Shown here: positions 54,474 to 63,840 of the stretch, piece after piece | How positions within the stretch are numbered: the stretch's first letter is position 1 | Layout of the letters: each line of letters begins with the position of its first letter | Source: a bacterium | GTDB lineage: Bacteria; Actinomycetota; Acidimicrobiia; Spongiisociales; ZC4RG35 | NCBI GenBank assembly: GCA_028819345.1 | Contig: JAPPLW010000105.1 | Location: 1-64,000, forward strand | Direction: 5' to 3' | DNA length: 64,000 nucleotides | The notes under the pieces: model-generated | The model's database searches: none | What the model was told of the DNA's origin: nothing | Seen by the model: the letters and a program-made list of their open reading frames with translations, nothing else | Translations under genes and position numbers: made by a program

Positions 54474-57029
54474 ATGAGCAAGGCGTTAGTCGTCGTCGAA
54501 TCGCCCACCAAGGCGCGCAACATCTCCTCCTATCTGGGGCCTGACGTAGAGGTGCAATCCTCCATGGGGCATGTGCGGGACCTGCCCGAAAAGGAACTGG
54601 GAGTGGACGTGGAGGGCGGATTCCAGCCCAGGTACGTCACCTCTCCCGGCAAGTCCGGGCAGGTCAGAAAGCTCCGGGAGGCGCTGGCGACCGCCGACTC
54701 CCTGTACCTGGCCACCGACCGCGACCGGGAGGGCGAGGCGATTGCCTGGCACCTGACCCAGTTGCTGAAGCCCAAGGTGCCGGTGAGGAGAATGGTTTTT
54801 TACGAGATCACCCGCGACGCCATCCGCCAGGCTTTCGAGAACCCCCGGGAACTCGACACGGCCCTGGTGGACTCCCAGGAAGCGAGGCGGATCCTGGACC
54901 GCCTGTACGGGTACGAGGTCTCGCCGGTGCTGTGGAAGAAGATCAAGACGGGTCTCTCCGCCGGACGGGTGCAAAGCGTGGCGGTCCGCCTGGTGGTGGA
55001 GAGGGCCCGGGAGCGCATCAAGTTCACCAGCGCCGAATTCTGGGACCTCGCCGGGGACTTTCACCCGGTCGGAAAGCCGGCCGACCGGTTCGAGGCGCAC
55101 CTTGGCTCGGTGGATGGTCGACGCGTGGCCACCGGCAGGGACTTCACTTCCCGCGGCGAACTGAAGAACCCCAAGAAACTCCAATTGGACCAGGGAGACG
55201 CCGAGCGCCTGGTAGCCGAACTGGCTGACTCGCCGTTCTCGGTCACGGCGCTGAAGCAAAAGCCGTACAAACGCTCGCCTTCTCCCCCCTTCCGCACTTC
55301 CACCCTCCAGCAGGAAGCCTCCGGCAAACTCAGGATGAGCCCTTCCCGCACAATGCGCGCCGCCCAGCAGCTTTACGAGAACGGGTACATCACCTACATG
55401 CGCACCGACTCGGTCTCCGTCTCCGACGAGGCGATCGCCACCGCCCGTGACCTGATTCAGAGCGTCTTCGGGGACCAGTACCTGCCCTCCCGGCCCCGGG
55501 TCTACAAAACGAGGGTGCGGGGAGCCCAGGAGGCGCATGAGGCGATCCGGCCCTCCGGCATGTCCTGGAAGACCCCCCAGCAGGTGACCTCCGCGATCGG
55601 CGAGGGGGATGCGTCCCGGCTGTACCAGCTGATATGGAGACAGGCGGTTGCATCCCAGATGAAGGACGCCACTGGCGAGAGCGTCACTGTCACCTTGGGC
55701 GGTGTCTCGTCGGCGGGTCAGGCCGTGGAGTTCGAGTCACAGGGACGGACCATCGCCTTTCCCGGGTTCCTCAAGGCCCTCGGATCCGCCAACCGGGCGG
55801 GCGGCGACCAGGGGAAGGGCGGCCTGAAGGCACTTCCGGTGCTCTCGGTCGGCCAGGAGATGAGAGCGGACGGCTTGACCGCCCGGGACCACCGGACCCG
55901 ACCGCCGGCGTGGTACACCGAAGCCTCTCTGATCAGGACGCTGGAGAGGCTGGGCGTCGGCCGGCCCTCGACCTACGCGTCGATAATGAGCACCATCCAG
56001 GATCGCGGCTATGTATGGAGCCAAAGCCGGGCCCTGATCCCCACTTTCACGGCGTTCGCGGTGGTCACGCTGCTGGAGCAGAGCTTCCCCAAGCTGGTCG
56101 ACTACCAGTTCACCGCCAAGATGGAGGACGACCTGGACCGCATCGCCTCGCGCCAGGAGCAGACCAGGCCGTGGTTGGAGCGTTTCTACTTCGGCCCCGA
56201 GGGCCTCCGGGCGGGCGTGGAGACAAGCCTCGAGAAAGTCGACACCCGGCTCTCCCGGAAGATCGTGATAGGCAAGGACCCCGAGGGGAACGAGATAGCG
56301 GCCCGGATCGGCAGGTACGGGCCCTACCTGTACTGGGAAGGTCAAACCGTTTCCATCCCCGATCGGATGCCCCCTGACGAACTGACCCCCGAGAAGGCCC
56401 TGGAGATGCTGGCGGAGGGGAAGTCAGGCGGCGATCGCAAGATACTCGGGACCGATCCCGGAAGCGGGCTGGAGGTGTTGGCGTTGGAAGGCAGGTACGG
56501 TCCCTACCTGCAACTGGGAGAGACGGAGAGCGGAAAACCCAAGCCCAAGCGGGTCTCCCTACCCAAGGGGACCGAGTTGGGCGGTATCAGCCTCCCCGAA
56601 GCGCTGCGTTGGCTCGGTCTTCCCCGGACCGTGGGGGTGGACCCCGAGAGCGGCGAGGAGGTTGCCGCCCGGTACGGCCGGTACGGCCCCTACATCTCGC
56701 GGGGCAAGACCAACCGCACCCTCCCGGACATCGAGCAACTCTTCTCGATCACCTTGGAGGAGGCGCTCGGCGTGCTGGCCACACCCTACCGGCGGGGAGG
56801 AAGCCCGGCTCTCCGGAAGCTGGGAGACGATCCCCGCACCGGGAAGCCCCTCGAACTCCGGGACGGCAGATACGGCCTGTATGTGAGCGACGGGGTCACC
56901 AACGCCTCTCTCGGTGAGAAGGACACCCCCGACTCCATCACCGCCGACCGGGCAAGTGAACTCTTGGAGAGACGCCGCCAGACCAAGGGCTCCTCGAAGG
57001 GGAGGTCACGGTCACGGCGTCGCCGGTAG
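54474..57029 (+). CDS. topA: DNA topoisomerase I
   Basis: TopA relaxes negative supercoils. The 851-residue protein has the Toprim motif ATDRDREGEAIAWHL, the catalytic Tyr in YITYMRTDS near residue 307, and several C-terminal repeats of the actinobacterial type (IGRYGPYLYW, LEGRYGPYLQLGE, YGRYGPYIS, GRYGLYVSDG) and no zinc fingers. A basic tail of SKGRSRSRRRR ends it. ATG 54474 (MSKALVVVESPTKAR) is preferred over ATG 54462. Confidence 0.96.
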   Translation: MSKALVVVESPTKARNISSYLGPDVEVQSSMGHVRDLPEKELGVDVEGGFQPRYVTSPGKSGQVRKLREALATADSLYLATDRDREGEAIAWHLTQLLKPKVPVRRMVFYEITRDAIRQAFENPRELDTALVDSQEARRILDRLYGYEVSPVLWKKIKTGLSAGRVQSVAVRLVVERARERIKFTSAEFWDLAGDFHPVGKPADRFEAHLGSVDGRRVATGRDFTSRGELKNPKKLQLDQGDAERLVAELADSPFSVTALKQKPYKRSPSPPFRTSTLQQEASGKLRMSPSRTMRAAQQLYENGYITYMRTDSVSVSDEAIATARDLIQSVFGDQYLPSRPRVYKTRVRGAQEAHEAIRPSGMSWKTPQQVTSAIGEGDASRLYQLIWRQAVASQMKDATGESVTVTLGGVSSAGQAVEFESQGRTIAFPGFLKALGSANRAGGDQGKGGLKALPVLSVGQEMRADGLTARDHRTRPPAWYTEASLIRTLERLGVGRPSTYASIMSTIQDRGYVWSQSRALIPTFTAFAVVTLLEQSFPKLVDYQFTAKMEDDLDRIASRQEQTRPWLERFYFGPEGLRAGVETSLEKVDTRLSRKIVIGKDPEGNEIAARIGRYGPYLYWEGQTVSIPDRMPPDELTPEKALEMLAEGKSGGDRKILGTDPGSGLEVLALEGRYGPYLQLGETESGKPKPKRVSLPKGTELGGISLPEALRWLGLPRTVGVDPESGEEVAARYGRYGPYISRGKTNRTLPDIEQLFSITLEEALGVLATPYRRGGSPALRKLGDDPRTGKPLELRDGRYGLYVSDGVTNASLGEKDTPDSITADRASELLERRRQTKGSSKGRSRSRRRR

Positions 57030-57043
57030 ACCCTGAGAAACCG

Positions 57044-57811
57044 GTGAACTCCTCTCCCGCCGCCGCCACCGCGGGAGGGCTCTGTCTACTGGCCGCCCTG
57101 GCGTGGGCCGGCGCCATCTCCGTGGGCGGGGGTCCCTGGGAGCCCGTCCAGTCGGCCGCGCTGGCCGCCGGACTGGTGGCGCTGTCCACGGCCGCGCTGG
57201 TAGGAGTGGTGGTGAAGAACTCCCGGTGGGGACGCAGGATGGCCGGTGGGCTGGCCGCGGGCGAGTTGGGCCTGGCGACGGCTATCCCCCTGTCGGGGTG
57301 GTGGTGGGTGGGCGTCGGCATGGCCGCGGCGACCCTGACCCTGGTTGCGGGCCCCTGGCTTGCCGAGTCCGGGCGGCGCCGGGCGCCCACCCTCGGCCCT
57401 CCCGGCCGATCCGTCCTGCTCCTTTGCGTGCTGGCCGGTCTCCCGGTCGTCCTGGCGGCGGTCTCGGTGGACGGGTTGGGCGGGGGCTGGGTGTTTGCGG
57501 CCTTCTCCGCGGCCGCGGCGGCGATCTACGCCAAGGCTGTCCCCGGCTCCCTCCTGGTCACCCGGTTCGTCGTCCCGGTGGTTGCGCTGCCGGCTGCCCT
57601 CACCACCCCCTGGCCGGGCTGGCCCGTGATCGTCGCCGGGACCGGCGTCGCCGCTTGGGCCGCCTGGTCGGAAGATGCGCGCCTGGCGGTGCGGCCCCTG
57701 GTGGACACCAGGGCGGAACCCGTGCCGGGCCCCACACCTCTCCGCATCAGGTCAGCCACCGACGCCGCCGGGTCCCGCCCGGCGGCGTCGCGAAACCGGG
57801 ACCACCGATGA
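57044..57811 (+). CDS. unknown multi-pass membrane protein
   Basis: This 255-residue protein has about eight hydrophobic segments rich in Ala, Gly, Val and Trp. I do not recognise a family. GTG 57044 lies 15 bp after the topA stop, so it is probably in the same operon. The C-terminal 40 residues are hydrophilic and Arg/Pro-rich. Its stop overlaps the next gene (ATGA). Confidence 0.65.
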   Translation: MNSSPAAATAGGLCLLAALAWAGAISVGGGPWEPVQSAALAAGLVALSTAALVGVVVKNSRWGRRMAGGLAAGELGLATAIPLSGWWWVGVGMAAATLTLVAGPWLAESGRRRAPTLGPPGRSVLLLCVLAGLPVVLAAVSVDGLGGGWVFAAFSAAAAAIYAKAVPGSLLVTRFVVPVVALPAALTTPWPGWPVIVAGTGVAAWAAWSEDARLAVRPLVDTRAEPVPGPTPLRIRSATDAAGSRPAASRNRDHR

Positions 57812-58068
57812 GGCGCCGGCCCAATCCCTGGATAGCCGTCCCGTCGCTGGCGGCCGGTGCATTCGGCGGCGGCTTGGGATGGGTGGTCAACGACGTGGCC
57901 TGCCGCTCCGACTTCGGATCGGGGTGCGTGGGCAGGTCCATCTTCTGGGGAGGGGTGGGTTTCGCCCTGGGCCTGGTGGGGATGGCGGTGATCATGGTCC
58001 TCGTCTCCCGCTCGATCGCCGAATGGCGCGAGTACCAGGAACGGGAGCCCGAAGACCCCCGTTCCTGA
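57808..58068 (+). CDS. small two-helix membrane protein
   Basis: The 86-residue protein has two hydrophobic segments separated by a short loop with two Cys (VACRSDFGSGCVG), which could be extracytoplasmic and possibly form a disulphide. Start ATG 57808 overlaps the upstream gene's stop. No family recognised. It is convergent with the ABC transporter operon. Confidence 0.65.
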   Translation: MRRRPNPWIAVPSLAAGAFGGGLGWVVNDVACRSDFGSGCVGRSIFWGGVGFALGLVGMAVIMVLVSRSIAEWREYQEREPEDPRS

Positions 58069-58097
58069 ACCCCCTGGACGATCCCTGCGCGTGTAGC

Positions 58098-59009
58098 TCA
58101 GCCGGAGACGAATCCCTTGTCCGACAACCACTGTGCGGCAATGTCCGCCGGATCCTCCTGATCGATCCCCGCCCGGCGGTTCATCTCGGTGAGTTCCGGC
58201 GTGGTGATGGCCGCCGAGACCCCGTCCAGAAGTTCGACAAAGTCATCACCGTAGGCGTCCACGATGTCCATACGCACCGCCGGCACGATGTTCTCCGCTG
58301 GATTCAGACCCCGGTCGTCCTCGAGGAGCACGAGGCCCTTGGCGGCGATGACCCCGTCGGTGGTGAACAGCACCCCGACGTCGACGTCGCCTCCCTCCAA
58401 GGCCGCCACCGTGAGGGGACCCCCCACGTCCAGGGGTTTGAACTCGGCAAACACCAGACCGTACACGCTCTCCAGGCCGGGGAGGCAGTTGAGTCTCTCG
58501 GGGCACTCCGGCGGACCCCCGAACACCAGGTCGGAGGCGTGCGGCGCCAGGTCGCTGACGCTGGCGAGGCCTAGAGCCGCCGCCGTCTCGCCGGTGACCA
58601 CGAACCCGTTCTTGTCCTGTGCGGGGGCGTAGGCCAGGAGCGTCACGCCATTGGCCTCGAAGGCGTCCTTGACCTCTTGCCAGGTGGACTGCTCGTCTGC
58701 GGTCGGCACCACGCCGAGGAAGTTGCCCAGGCTTCCGGTGTATTCGGGGACCAGGCCGATGTCCCCCGATTCGAGGGCGGGCTTCACGACCTCCCGAGAT
58801 CCCAGACCGAGGTTCCTCTCCACCGCATAACCGGCGTCTTCCAACGCCTGTGCGTAGATCTCGCCGAGTATCAGGCTCTCTCCGAAGTTGAAGGAGGCCA
58901 CCACGATGGTGGGGCCGTCGGCGTCGTCACCCGACCCGCAGGCCCCGGCCAGCAGTGCCAAAGCCAGAAGGGTCGCCCCAACGACGCCCTTGCGCAACGA
59001 ATGCAACAT
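58098..59009 (-). CDS. OpuC/OsmF-type compatible-solute binding lipoprotein
   Basis: The 303-residue protein has a lipobox ending in LAGAC near residue 24 and an OpuAC/ProX-type binding fold: FNFGESLILGEIYAQALEDAGYAVER, LVPEYTGSLGNFLG and a late DGVSAAITTPELTEMNRRAGID. It would bind glycine betaine, choline or a related quaternary amine. It is the last gene of the operon with two permeases and one ATPase upstream. Confidence 0.92.
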   Translation of the reverse strand: MLHSLRKGVVGATLLALALLAGACGSGDDADGPTIVVASFNFGESLILGEIYAQALEDAGYAVERNLGLGSREVVKPALESGDIGLVPEYTGSLGNFLGVVPTADEQSTWQEVKDAFEANGVTLLAYAPAQDKNGFVVTGETAAALGLASVSDLAPHASDLVFGGPPECPERLNCLPGLESVYGLVFAEFKPLDVGGPLTVAALEGGDVDVGVLFTTDGVIAAKGLVLLEDDRGLNPAENIVPAVRMDIVDAYGDDFVELLDGVSAAITTPELTEMNRRAGIDQEDPADIAAQWLSDKGFVSG

Positions 59010-59114
59010 GGGTATCCATCTCCTGTCAATAGTTGGTGGGCAGGAATCGCTCGCAGGCGCCTGCCTCCGGAAACATGGTACCGGCCCCCGGGGCCCTTTC
59101 TCCCGGCCGGTGTC

Positions 59115-59798
59115 CTACCGGCCGGCTCCGGGGCTGACGCCCGCCGGAGTCAGGCGACGCTGCCCGCGCGTGAACGCCCTCTCCGCCGCCACCGCCAGGA
59201 CGGCCACCAGCACCGCCCCGATCAACAGCTCTCCCTGGTCCCGCTTGGCGAAGCCGTCCACTATGAAGCGACCCAGGCCCCCGCCTGCCGCCAAGGCGGC
59301 GAGGGTGGCGGTGGCTATCACCTGCGAAGTGGCGATCCGCACGCCTTCGGATATCACCGGCAGGGCCAGGGGCAACTCCACCTCCCTGAGGATCCGCCCT
59401 CCGGTCATCCCCATCCCCCGAGCCGATTCCAACACCGCGGAGTCGACCGCCAGAACTCCGGCCACTGTGTTGGTGAACATCGGAGGTCCGCACAACGCCA
59501 CAAGAGCCACCAGGGCCGGCCAGGGGCCCAGCCCCAACCACACCACCACTATCACCAGGATTCCGAAGGTGGGGACCGCCCGGCCGATATTGACCACCGC
59601 CGACGCCGCGGCGATCCCCCGCCTCCGGTGGGCAGCCCACAGGGCAGCGGGGATGACCAGTGCGGCCGCCACGATCACGGCCACCGCCGACAACAGCAGG
59701 TGCTCGGCCAGCCGGAGGGGGATGCTCGCCGGTCCCCACCAAGTCTCGGGATCACCCAGGAACAGCCGGAGTTCCTCGATGAGGGGACGGTCGGTCAT
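59115..59798 (-). CDS. OpuC-type permease
   Basis: The 227-residue protein has about six hydrophobic segments and the inner-membrane loop GMGMTGGRILREVELPLALPVI, which contacts the ATPase. It pairs with the other permease. Start ATG 59798 overlaps that gene's stop. A 105-bp gap with no clear terminator separates it from the binding-protein gene. Confidence 0.92.
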   Translation of the reverse strand: MTDRPLIEELRLFLGDPETWWGPASIPLRLAEHLLLSAVAVIVAAALVIPAALWAAHRRRGIAAASAVVNIGRAVPTFGILVIVVVWLGLGPWPALVALVALCGPPMFTNTVAGVLAVDSAVLESARGMGMTGGRILREVELPLALPVISEGVRIATSQVIATATLAALAAGGGLGRFIVDGFAKRDQGELLIGAVLVAVLAVAAERAFTRGQRRLTPAGVSPGAGR

Positions 59799-60442
59799 GC
59801 CGTCCTGCTCCTGCTCCAGGGGGTCAGCAGCCGCTCGACCCGCAGCAGTCCGACATCGATCACCACCGCCAGCAACACCGAGCCTGCCGTCCCGACAATT
59901 ATCTGAGTCCAGAAGAAGCTACGGAGACCCGCCAGGATGAAAAAGCCCAAGCCTCCCTGGCCCAGGATCGCCGTGATGGTCACCAGTCCCACGGTGGTGA
60001 CCGAAGCGATGCGAATCCCTGCCATTATCACCGGCAGGGCCAGGGGAAACTCCGCCTTCCAGAACCGACTGCGGGCCGTGAACCCCATCCCGTCCGCCGC
60101 CTCCCTGACCCCTGCCGAGACGCCGTCAATCCCCGCCACGGTGTTTCGCACGATTATCAGCAGGGTGTAGCTGACCAGGCCGATCTCCGATGTGAGGGTG
60201 GAGAGACCGGTGAACGGCACCAGGAAGGCGAACAACGCCAGCGAGGGGATCGTGTAGAGGACATTGGTGATGGATGTGATCGGCCCGTACCAGCGGCGGC
60301 GCCGAACGGCCGCCAGCGAAAGTCCCATGGCGATCACCGTCCCCACCCCCACAGCCACCCCGGTCAAAAACACGTGCTCCCAGGTCCTTTCCAGGATGGA
60401 ACTCCAGTTGCGGGCTACCCACTCCCAGTTGAAGAAGTTCAT
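59795..60442 (-). CDS. OpuC-type permease
   Basis: The 215-residue protein has about five to six hydrophobic segments and the loop DGMGFTARSRFWKAEFPLAL with ALPVIMAGIRIASVTT, typical of OpuCB/OpuCD. Two different permeases make the membrane pore with the ATPase dimer. It follows the ATPase by 10 bp and overlaps the next permease by four bases. Confidence 0.92.
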   Translation of the reverse strand: MNFFNWEWVARNWSSILERTWEHVFLTGVAVGVGTVIAMGLSLAAVRRRRWYGPITSITNVLYTIPSLALFAFLVPFTGLSTLTSEIGLVSYTLLIIVRNTVAGIDGVSAGVREAADGMGFTARSRFWKAEFPLALPVIMAGIRIASVTTVGLVTITAILGQGGLGFFILAGLRSFFWTQIIVGTAGSVLLAVVIDVGLLRVERLLTPWSRSRTA

Positions 60443-60452
60443 GGGCCGCTCT

Positions 60453-61565
60453 TCATCCGCCCGACGACCCCAGCGCCTCCCAAACCGTCCTCATGTCGAC
60501 CAGCCCGCAGTAGAAGCCGTCTTCGGCCACCACCGCCGAAGCGAGGCGGGCGCCGACCATGGCGTCCACCGCCTGCCGCAGGGTGGAGCTCCGGCGGATC
60601 GAGGCGGAGAAGGGGCGGGCTTCCAACTCCTCGAGGGAGGAGACCCCCTCCAGTTCGGAGACGGGCGCCCAGCCCCGGATCATGCCATCGGAGAGCAGGC
60701 CCACCCAGTCGGCTCCCTCCCTGCGGGCCGCGTCCCGGGCCGCCCCGGGAGTGGAGGAGACCTCGATCACGGGACCCCACCTGAGGGTCAGGCCCGCCAC
60801 CTTCCTCAGCGCCAACTGCTGGAGGTTCCGCTCGGCTCCGATGAAGTCCTCCACAAAACGGTTGGCAGGACGGCTCAGGATCTCACGCGGGGACCCAACC
60901 TGCTCCAACACCCCGCCCTCGTTGAGTATGACGATCCGATCACCCAGCTTGATGGCCTCCTCTATGTCATGGGTGACGAACACGATGGTCTTCCGCAACC
61001 GTTTCTGGAGATCCAGCAGTTCGTCCTGCAGCCGGTGACGAACTATGGGGTCCACCGCCCCGAACGGCTCGTCCATCAGCAGCACCGGCGGGTCGGCGGC
61101 CAGGGCGCGGGCCACCCCCACCCGCTGCTGCTGGCCCCCCGACAGGGCTGCCGGATAGCGACCCAGCATCGATTCCTCCAATCCGACCAACCGGGCCAGT
61201 TCGGTCACCCGCTCCGCGGTTCGCTCCGGCGACCAGCCCAGCAACTCGGGGACCGTGGCGATGTTGCGGCCCACCGTCCAGTGCGGGAACAGCCCGACTT
61301 GCTGAATCACGTACCCGATCGAGCGGCGCAGCAGGTGGGCCTCGTTCTCTCCGATGGGGGCGCCATCCACCTCGATTGCCCCGGAGGTGGGCTCCACCAG
61401 CCGGTTGATCATCTTCAGGACGGTGGTCTTCCCGCATCCCGACGGCCCCACCAGGACGACCACCTCCCCCCTGGCTATCTCCAGGGTGAGGGAAGCCACC
61501 GCCGGCCGGGAGGAGTCACCGTAGGTCTTGGAGACGTCTCTCAGGGCGATCATGGGTCGGCTCAT
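60453..61565 (-). CDS. OpuC-type ATPase with C-terminal CBS domains
   Basis: The 370-residue ATPase has Walker A VGPSGCGKTT, signature LSGGQQQRVGVARAL, Walker B VLLMDEPFGAVDP and the H-loop THDIEEAIKLGD. The C-terminal 120 residues look like a CBS pair (VSSLEELEARPFSASIRRSS ... VVAEDGFYCGLVDMRTVWEAL), as in OpuCA, where they sense ionic strength or nucleotide. ATG 61565 (MSRPMIALRD) is chosen, as the extra upstream residues look spurious. First gene of the operon. Confidence 0.94.
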   Translation of the reverse strand: MSRPMIALRDVSKTYGDSSRPAVASLTLEIARGEVVVLVGPSGCGKTTVLKMINRLVEPTSGAIEVDGAPIGENEAHLLRRSIGYVIQQVGLFPHWTVGRNIATVPELLGWSPERTAERVTELARLVGLEESMLGRYPAALSGGQQQRVGVARALAADPPVLLMDEPFGAVDPIVRHRLQDELLDLQKRLRKTIVFVTHDIEEAIKLGDRIVILNEGGVLEQVGSPREILSRPANRFVEDFIGAERNLQQLALRKVAGLTLRWGPVIEVSSTPGAARDAARREGADWVGLLSDGMIRGWAPVSELEGVSSLEELEARPFSASIRRSSTLRQAVDAMVGARLASAVVAEDGFYCGLVDMRTVWEALGSSGG

Positions 61566-61691
61566 TGTGACATCAGAGTATTCCTCCGGTGGCCGTCGGG
61601 AAGAAACCGGAGACCAGGTATCGTCGTGACGGAGCCCGGCAAGCAGGGTTCGGCACCCGACCACACCCGGCCATCCGGAAAGAAGGCAGCC

Positions 61692-62282
61692 ATGGAGTTC
61701 AGCGAGGCGATCCGGCGGAGACGGATGGTGCGAAACTACCGGCCTCTGGCGGTCTCACCCGAGGCGGTGGAACGGATCGTGGGCGCCGGGCTGTCCGCTC
61801 CATCGGCCGGCTACTCGCAGGGACAGTCCTTGGTGGTGGTGACGGACGTACGGATCCGGACCCAGATCGCCCGGTTGGCAGGGGAGCCCGGCTACTCAGA
61901 GCGTGGCTTCGACCCCTGGATATCGGGCGCTCCCGTGCACATAGTGGTGTGCGTCTCCGCAGACGCCTATCACCGTCGCTATCAGGCCCCGGACAAGGTG
62001 GCCGCAGACGCCTGGCCGGTTCCCTACTGGTGGGTCGACGGCGGCGCCGCGCTGATGGCCGTCCTGCTGGCGGCGGTGGACGAAGGCCTGGCCGCCGGAT
62101 TCCTGGGCGCCCACGCCGTTCCGGGATTGTGCGGGCTGCTGGGGATCCCCGAGGACACCGCTCCGGTGGGGGTGGTGACCATCGGCCACCCCGCTCCCGA
62201 CCGCCGCTCCGGCTCCCTCGCGCGGGGAAGGCGACCCCGATCGGAGACCGTCCACTACCAACGCTGGGGCAACGGCGGCTGA
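61692..62282 (+). CDS. nitroreductase-family flavoprotein
   Basis: The 196-residue protein starts with MEFSEAIRRRRMVRNYRPLAV, the FMN-binding N-terminal pattern of nitroreductases. It has PVPYWWVDGGAALMAVLLAA and GLCGLLGIPEDTAPVGVVTIGHPA. The substrate is unknown. Start ATG 61692 has AAGG eight bases upstream. It diverges from the OpuC operon by 126 bp. Confidence 0.88.
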   Translation: MEFSEAIRRRRMVRNYRPLAVSPEAVERIVGAGLSAPSAGYSQGQSLVVVTDVRIRTQIARLAGEPGYSERGFDPWISGAPVHIVVCVSADAYHRRYQAPDKVAADAWPVPYWWVDGGAALMAVLLAAVDEGLAAGFLGAHAVPGLCGLLGIPEDTAPVGVVTIGHPAPDRRSGSLARGRRPRSETVHYQRWGNGG

Positions 62283-62313
62283 CCCCGGGACCGGCCTCAA
62301 CTAGCCTGGATAG

Positions 62314-63237
62314 ATGCTTCGCAGGGGGCTCATGGCCGGGCTGGTACTGATTGCGGCCTGCATACCGGCGGAGGCGCCCACCTCCACCACAGCCGCCGCG
62401 CCGGCTTCCGAGACGGCTGCGCCCACCTCCACCACCGCCCCCTCCACCACCACCACTACCACCAGTCCGCCTCCGGTGTTCACCACTTCCACCACCCAAG
62501 TGTCCGAAACCGCCGATCCACGGCCCATCCCTCCCTGCCTGACCCCCGAGCCCCCTTTCGGAGATGAAGGGGAGATCGGCAGCTACAGCCCGCCCGGGTC
62601 GGACTCGGCGATCCTGGTCTCCATCGACTGGCAGTCCTGGGGGGAGTGCGAGCGTTTCCTGTTCTCCATGGCCAGCCCGGAGGGAGCGCCCACCCTGGTG
62701 CCGCCCCCCGCATTGCTGACCTCCTTCGCCGAGCGGGGGGTGGTCCGTCTCCAACTCGGTGAGGGGGATGAAACCTCGGCGGTCTCCTACCAGTTGGTGA
62801 ACACCCCGCTGGTTGACCGGATCTATGTGGTGAAGGCGCCCGACGCGGGACTGATCGTGGATCTTCACGTCTCCGAGCCGGTCTCGGCCAGGATGATTCC
62901 CAGCTCGGCGCCGGCCATCGTGACGCTCGATCTCCGGGCGGGGAGCATCCCGTTCTCCCGGACGCCGGTCGTCGGCTCCGCGGCGGTCCTGTTCCTGCCG
63001 TCAGGTCGGGAGGAGATCCACTATCCCTTCACGGTGAGCGGGTATCTGCGTCCGGGGATCGATGAGTCGGTGGCCACCCTCACCGGCCCGGACGGCGCCG
63101 TGACCGAGGCCAGGTTCCCCCTGGCGGGCACCGACGACCTCTGGTCGAGTTTCGTGGCGGTGTTCCTGGAGGGTCCGACCGGTTGGGCCACCTTGCAGGT
63201 GGAGGACACCCAGGCCAGGGTGTTCTTCGAGAACTGA
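62314..63237 (+). CDS. secreted lipoprotein with Gmad2-like domain
   Basis: The 307-residue protein has a lipobox ending IAAC at residue 16, then a Thr/Pro-rich low-complexity linker of about 50 residues (PTSTTAPSTTTTTTS). The C-terminal part (HYPFTVSGYLRPGIDESVATLTGP) resembles the Gmad2 immunoglobulin-like domain of lipoproteins. It would be anchored outside the membrane. The function is unknown. It starts 31 bp after the nitroreductase stop. Confidence 0.75.
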   Translation: MLRRGLMAGLVLIAACIPAEAPTSTTAAAPASETAAPTSTTAPSTTTTTTSPPPVFTTSTTQVSETADPRPIPPCLTPEPPFGDEGEIGSYSPPGSDSAILVSIDWQSWGECERFLFSMASPEGAPTLVPPPALLTSFAERGVVRLQLGEGDETSAVSYQLVNTPLVDRIYVVKAPDAGLIVDLHVSEPVSARMIPSSAPAIVTLDLRAGSIPFSRTPVVGSAAVLFLPSGREEIHYPFTVSGYLRPGIDESVATLTGPDGAVTEARFPLAGTDDLWSSFVAVFLEGPTGWATLQVEDTQARVFFEN

Positions 63238-63318
63238 AGCATTCCCGTCCGAGGAAAGACCGGTGGGCTGGCCGGCCCGCCAACCACGGGAGGGTCGAAC
63301 CGCCGGGGCAACGACCCG

Positions 63319-63840
63319 CTAGAGCAATCCGGGAAGGTCGACGAGGGTCAGATATCCGCCGGGAAGATTAACAGACGGCACGAGTTCGTCCACGAAGGGA
63401 ACCTCCCGCAACCCGGACTCGGTCTCGATCACCAGCCGACTCTGGGCGTCCGACCACTCGACTCCCCTCACCTTCCCCACCATCCGCCCCGTCGCCGTCC
63501 TGACTTCCAGTCCCTCCAGTTCATCGGGCCAGAATTCCTCCGAGCCCAGCGGTCGACGTTGGCGCTCGTAGATGCACAACTCGGCGCCCCGCAACTTCTC
63601 GGCCGAACTCCGGTCGGACACCTCCACGAATTTGACCAGCAGTCTCTCCAGGTGGATGCGGGTCCTCTCCACCTCCAACGCTCCCCTTCCCGCCACCATG
63701 ACCCTTGCTCCCGGCTCGAAACGGCGCGGATCATCGGTGTCCGGCCACACATAGAGGGCGCCGTCCAATCCGTGGGGGCGCCCCACCCGCCCGACTACCA
63801 CCCTGTCAGTCGAGGAATTCGATCTCGACAATCCAGTCAT
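63319..63840 (-). CDS. rimM: 16S rRNA processing protein RimM
   Basis: RimM assists 30S maturation. The protein (173 residues from ATG 63840) shows RVVVGRVGRPHGLDG at the N-terminus, VKFVEVSDRSSAEKLRG, and EFWPDELEGLEVRTATGRMVGKV with a late VPFVDELVPSVNLPGGYLTL. GTG 63801 is an alternative start just before VVVGR. Upstream is a KH-domain gene, the usual order. The usual downstream trmD is absent; a convergent lipoprotein gene lies there. Confidence 0.92.
   Translation of the reverse strand: MTGLSRSNSSTDRVVVGRVGRPHGLDGALYVWPDTDDPRRFEPGARVMVAGRGALEVERTRIHLERLLVKFVEVSDRSSAEKLRGAELCIYERQRRPLGSEEFWPDELEGLEVRTATGRMVGKVRGVEWSDAQSRLVIETESGLREVPFVDELVPSVNLPGGYLTLVDLPGLL

Noticed and set aside
58085-58105. 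A GTAGCTCAGCCGG stretch resembling the D-arm of a tRNA
   Set aside because: No anticodon or T-arm follows and it overlaps the end of the binding-protein gene; the cloverleaf cannot be drawn.
62390-62480. Short ACC/CCA-rich repeats resembling a microsatellite
   Set aside because: They encode the Thr/Pro linker of the lipoprotein, which explains them.
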